Source: Chitinophaga sedimenti
GTDB taxonomy: Bacteria > Bacteroidota > Bacteroidia > Chitinophagales > Chitinophagaceae
Length of the DNA: 64,000 bases
Direction: 5' to 3'
Assembly (NCBI RefSeq): GCF_023156195.1
Contig: NZ_JAKUKA010000001.1
Coordinates: forward strand, 248,001-312,000
Both the position numbers and the translations under genes were made by a program. Positions 20,340 to 30,356 of this stretch are shown here, one piece after another. The notes below the pieces were generated by a model. It searched no databases. It worked only from the letters and a program-made list of their open reading frames with translations, and had not been told where the DNA came from. How positions within the stretch are numbered: the first letter of the stretch is position 1; every line of letters begins with the position of its first letter.

Positions 20340-21000
20340 ATCGTGACCGGCATTGCTGAAATGTCGGGATAAGATAAGGTAATTAAGCTGAAACTGTAAG
20401 TGAGTTGTAGTCAAACTAACAATATCTCAGGTATACGACATTTTATTTCGTTGATAACTGGTTGTTCGGTAATATTGATTGAGTCACGGATGCCAGATAA
20501 ATTGCATTTATTGGTGGCAATTGCAGAGTATGTTAACGATGAATGGGGGTGGATTAACATTGGTTTAACGGTTTCCCCATTGGTCATTTACCAATTATTT
20601 TGATAAATTTATTCCGTAGCGTTTGCCACAGATGTATTAATCTTTGGAAATTTCAGGAATAGATATATCTTACCCGGGCTACTCCTTACCGAAGGGAGTG
20701 GGAAATATGGAGAAAATTTACTAACTTCCCTTAGAAGGAGGTTGAATTACAACCAATCTTGAATGTTCGATTGCAGGTTTTAGTAGCCGACCGTTAATAA
20801 ATAACGGGAGTTTTAGTGAATGTTTCGTAATGAAAAGAGAATGCTTATTTTCCGTTTAACGTATATAGTGCGTGTTTGAGAATAGCAGTAATATTTCAAT
20901 CCAATCTTTGTCTTTTGTCGGTGAACCCCTTCCAATTTGCTATCAGACACTTATCTCTGCCAAACAATTTTTTGAAATTAACATTCGGTATGTTAGTTAT
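20340..21000. other. Long gene-free region upstream of the first ECF sigma gene
   Basis: About 660 bases, AT-rich, with only short frames without recognisable content. An imperfect hairpin ACTCCTT-ACCG-AAGGGAGT lies near 20679-20697. It separates divergent transcription units (rhamnosidase on minus, sigma factor on plus) and probably carries both promoters; no full TANNTTTG box was found on the plus strand close to the sigma gene. Confidence 0.5.
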
Positions 21001-21018
21001 TGTGACGTTATGGTCACA
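21001..21018. promoter_or_regulatory. Palindromic operator candidate TGTGAC-N6-GTCACA
   Basis: Perfect 6-bp arms with a 6-base centre, ending 19 bases before the start codon of the ECF sigma gene. Placement fits an operator for a dimeric regulator or an autoregulatory site. Confidence 0.5.
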
Positions 21019-21037
21019 TAAAGGGGTATAGTGCCAT

Positions 21038-21609
21038 ATGAAATCGTACAAGCAACTTCAGGACATAGAATTATTTCAGCTTATGAAAGAAGAGGCTGAT
21101 GAAAACGCGTATGCCGAATTGTACGAGCGGTATAGCTTGAAGTTGTATCGACGTGCACTTAAACTCACCAGGGACGAAGAACAGGCAAAAGATACGACGC
21201 AGGACGCGCTGTTGATTTTGTGGGAGAACAGGGAGAACATCGAAATCGATATGGACCAGAAAGTGTCTTCTTATTTATATCGCGTGGTATTTCACAAATC
21301 GACGCACCTGATCGATCGTGCAAAAGTAGCCGCGAATTACCGGGAGGTGTTGAAATGCTTATCTCTCCAGGGAGCTAACGCAGCAGAAAGTAACCTTACC
21401 TTAAAAGAACTATATCAACTCATCAACAGGGGACTCGAAGAGATGCCGGATAACATGAAACATGTGTTTGTTCAGAGCCGTTTTGAAGATAAATCCCATA
21501 AGTTGATCAGTGAAGAAATGAATATACCTTACAATACTGTAAAAGATCTGATAAAAAAGCGTTGCATCGCTTTCGCCTGATGGGCGCACGTTTACACTCC
21601 TTGTTCTGA
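21038..21609 (+). CDS. ECF RNA polymerase sigma factor (one frame break near the 3' end)
   Basis: About 190 residues. Region 2 (AYAELYERYSLKLYRRALKLT, then EEQAKDTTQDALLILWENRENI) and region 4 (LEEMPDNMKHVFVQSRFEDKSHKLISEEMNIPYNTVKDLIKKAL) are clear. As read, the frame ends at 21580 with an odd tail; adding one A to the run at 21553-21558 gives the usual ending KKALHRFRLMGARLHSLF with stop at 21607-21609. It stands first in the series sigma - FecR - SusC(STN) - SusD, the well-known arrangement in which an outer-membrane receptor signals through a FecR anti-sigma factor to switch on its own transport genes. Confidence 0.9.
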
Positions 21610-21789
21610 ATTGACATCAGACATTTTCCACGAGCTTAGACAATGAAAAAAAAATACGCAGGCCATGGTCTGCTTTTCTGCGTTAATATTCGTTTAACCG
21701 TCTCTGTTATATTTTTTGTGATTTATTACATCCCAACACATTTCGAGACGTATTATATAGTTATAAGGCTCGAATCTAACCTTACATAA

Positions 21790-22940
21790 ATGGACCAACA
21801 CGAAATTGATAAACTGATAGCGCGCTATGATGGTGGAACAGCAACACCTGAGGAAATCTCAGTTGTTGAGCGGATACTATTTGGTCCGGATGACGATGAT
21901 GCCAATCCACAGAACGCTCATGAAGTAGCTGTTCAGCGGGAGTTATGGTTGTCGTCATATGCACGTATACAACAGAGACGATCTACAACTAAAAAGATAT
22001 ACCGGGTGATGTCTTATGCTGCAGCGGCGCTCTTTGCCGGGGTGCTGTTGTTTGCGGGAGGACGTTATTACCGTGGAATGCAACCTAAAGCTATTGCCAC
22101 CACCATTGCAGATGTTGCGCCTGGCGCCAGCCGCGCTACGCTCACATTAGCAGATGGTAGTGTGGTTGATCTGGAACAACATAAAAATGGACAAGTAGCC
22201 GCTCAGGGTTACGCGAATGTTCAGAAGTCCGCCGCAGGAAAAATTGTATACACCTTAAATCCCCAATTGGCAGGCAAAAAAGTTGCACCTGGCATTAACA
22301 CTATTTCTACCCCAAAAGGTGGCGAGTTCGCCATCGAACTTCCGGATGGCACGAAGGCCTGGCTTAATGCGGCTTCGTCTATGACGTTTGCCACAGATCT
22401 TGGCAGCGGCAGCAGCCGGGAGTTAAACATTACCGGCGAAGTTTACTTCGAGGTTAAAAAAGATGAGGCCCGTCCTTTCCGTGTGAAAGCAGGATCTCAG
22501 GTAGTGGAAGTGCTCGGCACCCACTTTTCTATTAATTCCTACGCAGACGAACCCCAGGTTAAGACTGCTCTTTTCGAGGGTTCTGTTCGCATTACTTCAC
22601 CATCGCTTCCGTCCGGCGTTACTCTCAAACCCGGACAGCAAGCACTTTTTAGCAACACCAAGGCAATAGAGATTTTTCCCGTTGATGCATCCGTCATCGC
22701 GTGGAAAGATGGTTTGATCCGCTTCCGCGGCTCAGATCTGAAAACCGTCATGCGCCAGCTGGCCCGCTGGTATGACCGGAAGTAGTTTACAAAGGCCAAA
22801 TTTCAAACGAACTTATCAATGCTACAGTACCCAAGACCAGCCGGCTTGCCACCGTGCTGGATTTGTTGTCGGGTATAGGCGTTGAATTTACCATTGAACA
22901 AACAGAAAGCGGCAAAAGGATCATCGTAAAAGGAAGCTAA
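21790..22940 (+). CDS. FecR-family anti-sigma factor (one frame break)
   Basis: About 383 residues: a cytoplasmic N-terminal helical part that holds the sigma factor (MDQHEIDKLIARYDGGTATPEE), one membrane helix (VMSYAAAALFAGVLLFAGG), the periplasmic FecR domain (STPKGGEFAIELPDGTKAWL, ITGEVYFEV, VLGTHFSINSY) and a C-terminal DUF4974-like domain that contacts the receptor's STN domain (VYKGQISNELINATVP … GVEFTIEQ). The frame ends prematurely at 22785 unless one C is added at 22776-22777, giving WYDPEVVYKG and a stop at 22938-22940. It follows the ECF sigma gene and precedes the SusC gene with the matching STN domain. Confidence 0.9.
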
Positions 22941-23117
22941 GTTATACCATATCTGAAAAGCAAGCAGCCGAAGGCGCAACGAACTAAACCAACAGCTCAA
23001 GAGAAAGCAATATTCACCAGGAATAAAAACCGGATGCAATTAGGACTTGCACCCGGCAGTAGTTCCGGTGTAAACATCCCTGTAGGTAATATTTATTAAC
23101 CGTTACAAAACAAAAGT

Positions 23118-26100
23118 ATGAAAATTTCTACTCATCGGAGTGGAGCGTGGAAATCGTATGTGAATGAACGAAGAGACTTATTAACCAAAATAATTATGCG
23201 TATCCAGCTTCTTTTTGTTATTATGCTGATTACGGCTATGCATACGTTCGGTAATGCGGCTGCGCAATCAGTAAGCCTTTCCGCCCGGAAGGCGCCACTA
23301 AGCAAGATACTCGACCAGATAGAGCAACAAACGGGATATTACTTCGCTTACAAAGTCCAGACGGTTGAGGACCTATTAGTCACCGTTGAGCTGAAGAACG
23401 TTCCTCTGCAGGAGGCGTTGGAGGCTTGTTTCAAGAATTTACCAGTTAACTACAAGATATCGGAAAGGACGATTGTTATTTCGCGGAAGCCGCAGCAGAA
23501 TGGACAGGCGCCGGAGGTTGTGGTGGTGCCGCCTGTGAAAATTACGGGAAAGGTGACAACAAAAGACGGCAGCCCTTTTCCTAGCGTAACAGTACGTATA
23601 AAAGGTCAAAAGCAGGTTGCAGTTACAAATAATGACGGATATTACGAAATTCAAGGAGAGATTTCTGATGTAATAGTATTCTCGTATATAGGACATGAGA
23701 CGGTTGAACTGAGGTTGGGAGGACAAAAAGAAATAGATATTGTTTTGCTTGAGGCGGCGGCGCAATTGAAAGAAACCGTAGTGAAGGGGTATTATAGCGT
23801 CCCGAGAGAGCTAAATACCGGTAGTGTAAGTGGTATCAAGGCTATTGATATTTCTAGGCAGCCAGTTAGCGATCCTCTCATGGCTCTTCAGTCGAAGGTT
23901 CCGGGATTGTATATAGCTCAGACTTCAGGTGTTCCAGGTGCAGCCCTAACTGTTCGATTGAGGGGCCAAAATAGTATCGATAACGGAAACGATCCGTTGT
24001 ATATAGTTGATGGAGTGCCATTTAACTCGGAATCCATTGGTCTAAACTCAAACGCCGCGTCGGGAAATCTAAGTCCGCTGGCTAGTATTAGACCTAGTGA
24101 TATTGAGAGTATAGAAGTGTTGAAGGACGCTGATGCCACCGCGATTTATGGATCGAGAGGCGCTAATGGAGTGATTTTGATCAGCACAAAAAAGGGGAAG
24201 AGTGGTAAAATCAAGTTGGATTTTAATATTTATCAAGGCGCGGGATCGATAACAAGGCGACTTGATCTGCTAAATACGCCTGAATATTTAGAAATGCGTA
24301 ATGAGGCCTTTAAAAATGATAATGCGACGCCTGGAATGGCGGACTACGATGTTAATGGCACATGGGATCAGTCTCGTTTTACTGATTGGCAGGACGTGCT
24401 TATTGGAGGTACAGCACATTTTACCAACGCACATGCAGCGATATCTGGAGGCAGCGCTGCGACACAGTTTCTAATTAGTGGAGATTATAGAAACGAAACA
24501 ACCGTATATCCCGGAGATTATCGAAATAGAATTGGTTCGGCACTATTTAATCTTTCTCATACGACGGAAGATAAAAAGTTTAGAGTGGATATGAGCACGA
24601 CCTTTTCGTCAAATAACAATCGGCTTCCGCAGAGTGATTTTACAAGCAATATTTTTCTTGCTCCTAATGCCCCTGCAATTTATAATGCAGAGGGTACTTT
24701 GAATTGGGAGAACAGTACTTTCAATAATCCATTAGGTAACAGTAGAATTCGATCAACATCGAAAACGGATAATCTTAATAGTAATCTGATATTATCATAT
24801 AGTTTTCTTCGCGATTTTCAATTTAAAACAAGTTTCGGCTATAATACGCAATTGATCAATGAAGTAAATATTGTGCCATTTGCGGCGGGCAATCCTGCGC
24901 GTGCGAATGCAGATCTTATTCGAACTAATATTACTGCTGCAAACAGGGTCAAGGCATGGATAGCGGAGCCTCAACTGAATTTTAACAGAAAATTTGGACA
25001 TCATAATTTGGATGCGTTATTTGGTGCAACTTGGCAAGTGCGGAATCAAGAAGGTCAGAGACAGACTTACTCTGGATTTTTAAATGACGAATTAATTGCT
25101 AATCCCGCGGCCGCCGCAACTAAAGGCGCTCTAGTAACTAACTATTCGATTTATCACTATTCCGCTTTGTATGCAAGGGTTGGCTACAATTATAAAGAAC
25201 GATATATTCTGAACCTGACTGGCCGTAGAGATGGCAGCAGTAGATTCGGGCCGGAAAATACGTTTGGGAACTTTGGTGCGCTAGGTGCCGCTTGGATTAT
25301 TTCAAAGGAAGAATTTTTTCAAAAGAAACTATCGTTTATCAGTCTTTTGAAATTACGAGGGAGTGTGGGAAAGACGGGGAATGATCAACTTCCAAACTAT
25401 GCATACTTGAGTACATATGAATCTAATTCTTTGAGTTATAACGGCGTTCCTGTCTTGGTGCCCAAGGGCTTAACAAATCCCTTTTATGGATGGGAAACGA
25501 TCAATCAGATTGAAACGGCTTTAGAAATGGGGCTTTTAAAAAATCGAATCTTATTAAATACGACATGGTTTAGAAAACGATCTAGTAATCAGCTTGTTAA
25601 GTATCCTTTGCCTGTAGTTGCCGGATTTTCCGATATTTTTGCAAACTTACCCGCGGTGACCCAGAATAGTGGTTTGGAGTTTGATTTAAGCTCTGTGAAT
25701 ATAACTAACAACGAATGGTCATGGACAACGGCTTTAAATCTTAGTGTACCTTGGTCAAAGCTTGTAGAATTTCCGGATATAGAAAAAACAGCATACAAAA
25801 ACCGTTATGTGGTAGGTGAACCACTGTATCTTAGGTTTGTGTATAAGTATACCGGTATAGACCCCACTTCAGGGCTTTACACATTTGAAGATGTTAATAA
25901 AGATGGAAGTATTACAAGCACGCAGGATAAGGTTCCTGTGTTTACGGGGCAACATTGGTATGGTGCAATTAATAATAACCTTTCATATAAAGGGGTTTCA
26001 ATAGACTTTTCTATTCAGTTTGTAAAGCAAACTGGATTTGGATTTTTAATTAATCAATCGCCGGGACTGGTAAACTTTAATCAACCCACGGAGGTATTGG

Positions 26101-26435
26101 ATAGGTGGCAACAGGAAGGCGACATTTCCAAGTTTCAAAGATTTACACGGAATACTACTACAGCATTTACTGCCAACAGCTTGTTTCTCGAAAGTGATAT
26201 AAGATATACTGATGCATCCTTTGTTCGGTTTAGAAACTTGTCTGTATCTTATTCGCTTTCTCCCAAATGGATGAATTATTTTAGATTGAGTTCTGCCAGA
26301 ATATATTGTCAGGGACAGAATCTCTTTACTATAACAAATTTCAAAGGGCTCGATCCAGAAACTCAACGGAGCGGATTTGCTCCATCTTTGCCACCCCTGC
26401 GAGTACTTACCGCTGGTATCCAACTAACATTTTAA
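23118..26435 (+). CDS. SusC/RagA-family TonB-dependent receptor with N-terminal STN domain
   Basis: Intact, 1105 residues. The long N-terminus before the signal sequence (MRIQLLFVIMLITAMHTFG…AAAQ) is common in Chitinophaga SusC proteins, so the first ATG is kept. Order: signal sequence, STN signalling domain (about 55-105), CarboxypepD-regulatory-like domain (ITGKVTTKDGSPFPSVTV), plug domain (PVSDPLMALQSKVPGLYI, PLYIVDGVPF, VLKDADATAIYGSRGANGVILI) and a 22-strand barrel ending in aromatic TF. The STN domain shows that the receptor signals through the FecR and sigma factor encoded just upstream. Base composition changes inside the gene near 23,570: the signal/STN part is GC-rich like its neighbours, while plug and barrel are markedly AT-rich, as in the following SusD. 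This suggests a recombined transporter body. Confidence 0.95.
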   Translation: MKISTHRSGAWKSYVNERRDLLTKIIMRIQLLFVIMLITAMHTFGNAAAQSVSLSARKAPLSKILDQIEQQTGYYFAYKVQTVEDLLVTVELKNVPLQEALEACFKNLPVNYKISERTIVISRKPQQNGQAPEVVVVPPVKITGKVTTKDGSPFPSVTVRIKGQKQVAVTNNDGYYEIQGEISDVIVFSYIGHETVELRLGGQKEIDIVLLEAAAQLKETVVKGYYSVPRELNTGSVSGIKAIDISRQPVSDPLMALQSKVPGLYIAQTSGVPGAALTVRLRGQNSIDNGNDPLYIVDGVPFNSESIGLNSNAASGNLSPLASIRPSDIESIEVLKDADATAIYGSRGANGVILISTKKGKSGKIKLDFNIYQGAGSITRRLDLLNTPEYLEMRNEAFKNDNATPGMADYDVNGTWDQSRFTDWQDVLIGGTAHFTNAHAAISGGSAATQFLISGDYRNETTVYPGDYRNRIGSALFNLSHTTEDKKFRVDMSTTFSSNNNRLPQSDFTSNIFLAPNAPAIYNAEGTLNWENSTFNNPLGNSRIRSTSKTDNLNSNLILSYSFLRDFQFKTSFGYNTQLINEVNIVPFAAGNPARANADLIRTNITAANRVKAWIAEPQLNFNRKFGHHNLDALFGATWQVRNQEGQRQTYSGFLNDELIANPAAAATKGALVTNYSIYHYSALYARVGYNYKERYILNLTGRRDGSSRFGPENTFGNFGALGAAWIISKEEFFQKKLSFISLLKLRGSVGKTGNDQLPNYAYLSTYESNSLSYNGVPVLVPKGLTNPFYGWETINQIETALEMGLLKNRILLNTTWFRKRSSNQLVKYPLPVVAGFSDIFANLPAVTQNSGLEFDLSSVNITNNEWSWTTALNLSVPWSKLVEFPDIEKTAYKNRYVVGEPLYLRFVYKYTGIDPTSGLYTFEDVNKDGSITSTQDKVPVFTGQHWYGAINNNLSYKGVSIDFSIQFVKQTGFGFLINQSPGLVNFNQPTEVLDRWQQEGDISKFQRFTRNTTTAFTANSLFLESDIRYTDASFVRFRNLSVSYSLSPKWMNYFRLSSARIYCQGQNLFTITNFKGLDPETQRSGFAPSLPPLRVLTAGIQLTF

Positions 26436-26446
26436 AGACTGATATT

Positions 26447-27884
26447 ATGAGGCGAAGTCATACAAATATATTCTTAGCATTATTTCTGTTATTTGATTTA
26501 GGTTGCAAAGATTTCGTTGAAATCGATCCCCGAGGAATCAGCTTATCACAGAAACTGTATTTAAAAATCCGGAAACTGCAACGGCGGCTCTTTTAAACAT
26601 TTACAGTGCAATGGGCAACGTTGCGGAGGCTTCTCCGTATTATTTGGCTTTATTAACAGGTAGTTATGGCGACGAGTTAGTTAATTATTCAACGAATGTG
26701 ACTTTACAACAGCTTTATACCAATTCATTAAACTCTGTTGATGCACAGACTAATCGTGTTTGGACATCTGCATATAATTTTATTTATCAGGCAAATGCCG
26801 TCATTGAGGGGGTTCAAGCCTCATCGGGAATAAATGAAGGAGTTAAACATCAGCTAACTGGCGAAGCTCTTTTCTTACGGGCCTATTGGCATTTTTATTT
26901 GACCAATCTTTATGGGAAGATACCAATAGTTACTAGTACTTTATATAAGGAAAACGCTGTTGCAGTTAGGGACGATAAAGTAAAAGTATATGAACAGATT
27001 GTCAAGGATCTTTTATCTGCTAGACTGGTCTTGGGCGACACTTATGTAGGTAACGATAATATTTCTCTATCTACGGAAAGGATACGGCCTAATAAGTTTG
27101 TTGTCGATGCTTTTTTAGCTCGAGTATATCTTTATATGGAAAAATATGAGGAGGCCGAACTGGCATCTACCAGAGTTATTAATAATAAGTCGCAGTTTGA
27201 TATTATTGATGCTGATAAAGTTTTTTTGAAGAATAGCAAGGAGTCGATTTGGCAAATTATGACGGCGGCTCCAAACACTAATCTAAATACAACGGAAGGT
27301 GCTGGTTTTATTTTAACATTGAAACCACAAAATAGTGCTGCAGGATCTACTGCTGTCAGCCCCCGTTTATTAAATTCATTTACTTCCGCAGATAAACGAA
27401 AAACTATTTGGATTGCTAAATTTACCGATAAAACGGTGACCCCAATGTAGACTATTTTTATCCAAACAAGTATAAAATTAGAACTGCGGCTATAGCGAGC
27501 GAATATTCCGTTTTGTTGCGCCTTGCGGAGCAATATCTTATACGAGCGGAAGCAAGGGTGAAGCAAGACAAGGTAAGTCAAGCAATAGATGATCTAGATA
27601 TGATAAGAAATAGGGCGGGGTTATCTTTGATTAAGATTACGAACCCAACTATAACTAAAGACGATTTAATAGAGGCAATTTTTGAAGAACGACAACTTGA
27701 GCTTTTCACAGAGCAAGGACATCGATGGTTGGATATTAAAAGATTGGGTAAGGTGGATGCTGTAATGATGGCGGTATCCTCCTTTAAGGGTATTACATGG
27801 GATACCCGAAAACAATTATGGCCTCTTCCGTTTTCAGACACGCAGAATGGTACAAATCTCGATCAGAACCCAAGTTATAATTAG
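26447..27884 (+). CDS. SusD/RagB-family surface lipoprotein (two frame breaks)
   Basis: About 479 residues after repair, normal for SusD. The N-terminus carries a signal sequence and lipoprotein cysteine (LFDLGCKDF). Helical repeats with the SusD pattern follow (LTGEALFLRAYWHFYLTNLYGKIP), then the C-terminal block (EYSVLLRLAEQYLIRAEARV, FEERQLELFTEQGHRWLDIKRLG, LWPLPFSD, LDQNPSYN). Breaks: one C lost at 26528-26531 and one A lost at 27444-27445; both repairs restore family-typical sequence. It starts 11 bases after the SusC stop and must act as its substrate-binding cap. Composition is AT-rich, as in the neighbouring SusC barrel and TlpA-like gene. Confidence 0.92.
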
Positions 27885-27910
27885 TGTTAACCTCATTAAA
27901 ACCATTTCTT

Positions 27911-29294
27911 ATGAGCATACGCCCTTTTTTATTGTCTTTAATTTTTTTTTCGTCTACTGTCAGGGTAGTTGCTCAATCTGAGTTATCCTATCCCAAGATT
28001 GGTGAACCAATTGGAGAATATTCGATTAACGATGTTAAAAATTACAATAAGCCGAGGTTGTCATTATCCGATTTTCGTGGTAAATGGCTAATCGTGGATA
28101 TTTGGACTAGGATCTGTACGGGGTGTATTGCGAGTTTTCCAAGTATGCAAAGGCTACAGGATGAGCTTAAAGATTCTGTTAACGTCGTTATGTTAGGTCA
28201 ATATAATAACTCACTTCGTAGTATGCAAGTTGGGAAATATAGCGACGAACAGCTACTAAAAGCGATCTTTCAAGATCAATCTCGACGGAACAACCTGTCC
28301 TTTATAGCTGGTTTTGATAGTACGTTAACAGAAAGGTTTGCGTTAATGAGTGTGCCGACTATTTTTGTCGTAAATCCGGAGGGCATTATCGTTGGGAAAG
28401 CAACAAAGCTGACTACGTTTGATATGAGAAATTTTATGGCTGGTAAAAGAGATTTTTCGTATAACCGACAGTATTCAAGAAATGAGCCTAGAACCAGTTC
28501 TCAATATAATACTGAATTGCCATTGCTAACAAATGGGCAACAAAGTAATGGGGGAAGTGATACCTGTTTTATTAGCAGGAGTTTGATAACTACATGGAAT
28601 CCGAGAATGCCGCTGATGAATAGGAAAACTAATATTCCGGGATGCTTAGAGATGTTCGGGCGAGATTTGCAGGAAATGCTGTTGTATGCGTATTTTGGGA
28701 AGCCCTATGGTTGGTCTTTCAATGATTCGCTGTATCATTTGGTTAATAGAAGTATAATAGTAGAATGCGATAGAAAGGAGTTGTTCGGTAGAAAGGATGA
28801 GGCTACGGGCAGAAATATGTATTCATATTCTCAATACAATAAACAATCGATAAATAACGATAACCTTCAGCGCAAAATATTACTTGAGGACATTCATAGG
28901 ACATTTTGCTTCAAAACTGTTCTCGAAGAGCGAACTGTGGATGCTTATTCTTTTATCGTGTTGGATTCAAATAAAGTGTATAAGTTGCGATCAAAAAAGA
29001 AGAAAAGAGATGTATTTGGATCATGTGAACGGTTTAAAAGGAGTTCTTTTGACTTTCAAAGATTTAGTTAGTGTTTTTCAAGGTACATTGATGCGAACTT
29101 ACGGCAATTCGGCAAATAGTATTCCACCCATATTTGACGATAGAGGATTTGATATGGGGATCGATATAGAACTTAAGGGTGACTTGTACGATTATGATGA
29201 ACTTCGGAAGCAATTGCAAAACAATGGACTTGATTTGATAAAGTGTAAAAGAAAGCTTTTATGTATTGTTGCGAAGAATAATAGTGATAAATGA
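27911..29294 (+). CDS. TlpA-like thioredoxin-fold protein with long C-terminal domain (one frame break)
   Basis: Exported protein of about 460 residues; the start at 27911 gives a signal peptide (MSIRPFLLSLIFFSS…VVAQ). Residues about 30-180 form a thioredoxin fold: FRGKWLIVDIWTR, a CTGC active site at about 69-72, and the cis-Pro segment SVPTIFVVNPEG. The remaining 250 residues, with a conserved-looking end (LYDYDELRKQLQNNGLDLI, then IVAKNN), resemble the DUF3738 region found behind some Bacteroidota TlpA domains; this assignment is tentative. One extra A in the run at 28993-28998 shifts the frame; removing it joins KLRSK to RRKEMYLDHVNGL. The gene follows SusD by 26 bases, so it is probably co-transcribed with the transporter, and converges on the small cysteine-protein genes. 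Likely role: thiol chemistry in the periplasm for the imported or exported partner. Confidence 0.8.
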
Positions 29295-29324
29295 CAAAAG
29301 GTAGGCTATTTAGCCCACCTTTTG
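29295..29324. terminator. Bidirectional terminator between the TlpA-like gene and the small-protein operon
   Basis: Stem CAAAAGGT-A-GGCTA / TAGCC-C-ACCTTTTG with a single A/C mismatch and a 2-base loop, A-rich on the left and T-containing on the right, between convergent genes. Confidence 0.7.
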
Positions 29325-29352
29325 TTGCAATTATTATTGTTTTCGACGAAAC

Positions 29353-29625
29353 TTATGGTAATTGAGGGGCAACGGGGTGCTGTGCTGCTGCATCAGTATA
29401 CAATTGCCTTATTTCATTAATACCATCTTTGGTAACAAAAACTTCACAACCCAGAGCTTCCCTTGGACAACTAACGGTAAAGTCGTCGGAATCAGTTCCC
29501 AGGGAAGGATTTTGGTCATCAATGTAAAACCAAAGTGTGGTTGTTGTATTTTGAGATGAAGCGAACGCACCAGCTGCTGCTACAAGCAGCAAAGAGGCTG
29601 CGATCAGAATTTTAGCTTTTTTCAT
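29353..29625 (-). CDS. Small secreted two-cysteine protein, paralogue 1 (DUF6520-like)
   Basis: 90 residues; the ATG at 29625 is chosen because it begins a signal peptide (MKKAKILIAASLLLVAAAG). The mature part contains the core shared with the two neighbouring paralogues: FYID..NPSLGTDSDDF, a Cys-x6-Cys pair (SCPREALGCEVF), VTKDGINE and RQLYTDAAAQHP. No enzyme motif is present. It resembles the DUF6520 small-protein family of Bacteroidota, whose function is not known; this assignment is from memory and moderate. It is the last gene of the operon mauE-like - paralogue 3 - paralogue 2 - paralogue 1, with 50 bases to the gene before it, and converges on the TlpA-like gene. Confidence 0.8.
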   Translation of the reverse strand: MKKAKILIAASLLLVAAAGAFASSQNTTTTLWFYIDDQNPSLGTDSDDFTVSCPREALGCEVFVTKDGINEIRQLYTDAAAQHPVAPQLP

Positions 29626-29675
29626 AAAAGAGCTTTTTATTGAATTAGTGAATAAAGAAGAAACAATGTGTACCG

Positions 29676-29951
29676 TCAATCGTCATCCGGACCCAATGGA
29701 ATTTGTCCTGCAGAATCCAAGTATAGCTGCCTCATTTCATTAAGGCCATTTTTTGTAACAAAGACAATACATCCTATTTTATCTTCGCGTCCACAAAGAA
29801 CACCGAAATCATCGGAGTCGGTGCCTAAACTCGGATTCATTTCGTCGATATAAAAGTATTGTACGGTCATTGCCTTGAATCTAGAAGCAAGGGCTGCCAA
29901 TGTTGCAGTTGTCGTTAGAGCGATCGTGAGTATTAATTTTGCCCTTCTCAT
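29676..29951 (-). CDS. Small secreted two-cysteine protein, paralogue 2 (DUF6520-like)
   Basis: 91 residues with an N-terminal export signal (MRRAKLILTIALTTTATLAAL). It keeps the family core: YFYIDEMNPSLGTDSDDF, cysteines seven residues apart (LCGREDKIGCIVF), VTKNGLNE and RQLYLDSAG. Compared with paralogues 1 and 3 it has diverged in the signal peptide and in the C-terminal tail (QIPLGPDDD instead of QHP.AP), so it may be functionally distinct. It stands between the other two copies, 57 bases after paralogue 3. A short A-rich tract precedes the start, in line with Bacteroidota translation signals. Confidence 0.8.
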   Translation of the reverse strand: MRRAKLILTIALTTTATLAALASRFKAMTVQYFYIDEMNPSLGTDSDDFGVLCGREDKIGCIVFVTKNGLNEMRQLYLDSAGQIPLGPDDD

Positions 29952-30008
29952 ATTTTTTTCTTTTTAATTCCTTGATAGAAGAGAATTCGGCGTATAGTTA
30001 CCAGCCTA

Positions 30009-30278
30009 CTATTCTTCAGGTGCAATAGGATGCTGTGCGGCAGCATCAGTGTACAGTTGACGATTTGCATTTAAACCGTCTTTGGTTACAAATACTATGC
30101 AACCTTCAGCTTCAATTGGACAAGAAACGCTAAAATTGTCAGAGTCAGTTCCTAACTGAGGCTGGGCGGGGTCAATGTAATAATACAAAGTTACATTTTG
30201 CATTTTGGCTGATGCAATTGCACCAATTGCTGCAATTACTACAAGGCAAGCTGTAATGAGGATTTTTGCGCTTTTCAT
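30009..30278 (-). CDS. Small secreted two-cysteine protein, paralogue 3 (DUF6520-like)
   Basis: 89 residues, signal peptide MKSAKILITACLVVIAAIG. Core: YYYIDPAQPQLGTDSDNF, cysteines six residues apart (SCPIEAEGCIVF), VTKDGLNANRQLYTDAAAQHP. The mature part is nearly as similar to paralogue 1 as to paralogue 2, so the triplet arose by tandem duplication. It lies 78 bases downstream of the mauE-like gene on the same strand; the two are probably one transcript. The conserved cysteine pair beside a membrane redox protein suggests that a disulfide in the mature protein is made or kept by that partner (inference). Confidence 0.8.
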   Translation of the reverse strand: MKSAKILITACLVVIAAIGAIASAKMQNVTLYYYIDPAQPQLGTDSDNFSVSCPIEAEGCIVFVTKDGLNANRQLYTDAAAQHPIAPEE

Positions 30279-30356
30279 AAATTTAACTTTTTGTGTTAAG
30301 TATAATGCCTACTCTTAAGGTTTTCGGCTACCCCTTATATATATTGCAATAATATC

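Noticed and set aside
28991..29012. A-AAA-AAG slippery heptamer in the TlpA-like gene as programmed -1 frameshifting
   Set aside because: A -1 shift at this site reaches a stop within about 10 codons; the continuing frame needs a +1 shift, which fits one extra A in the run better.
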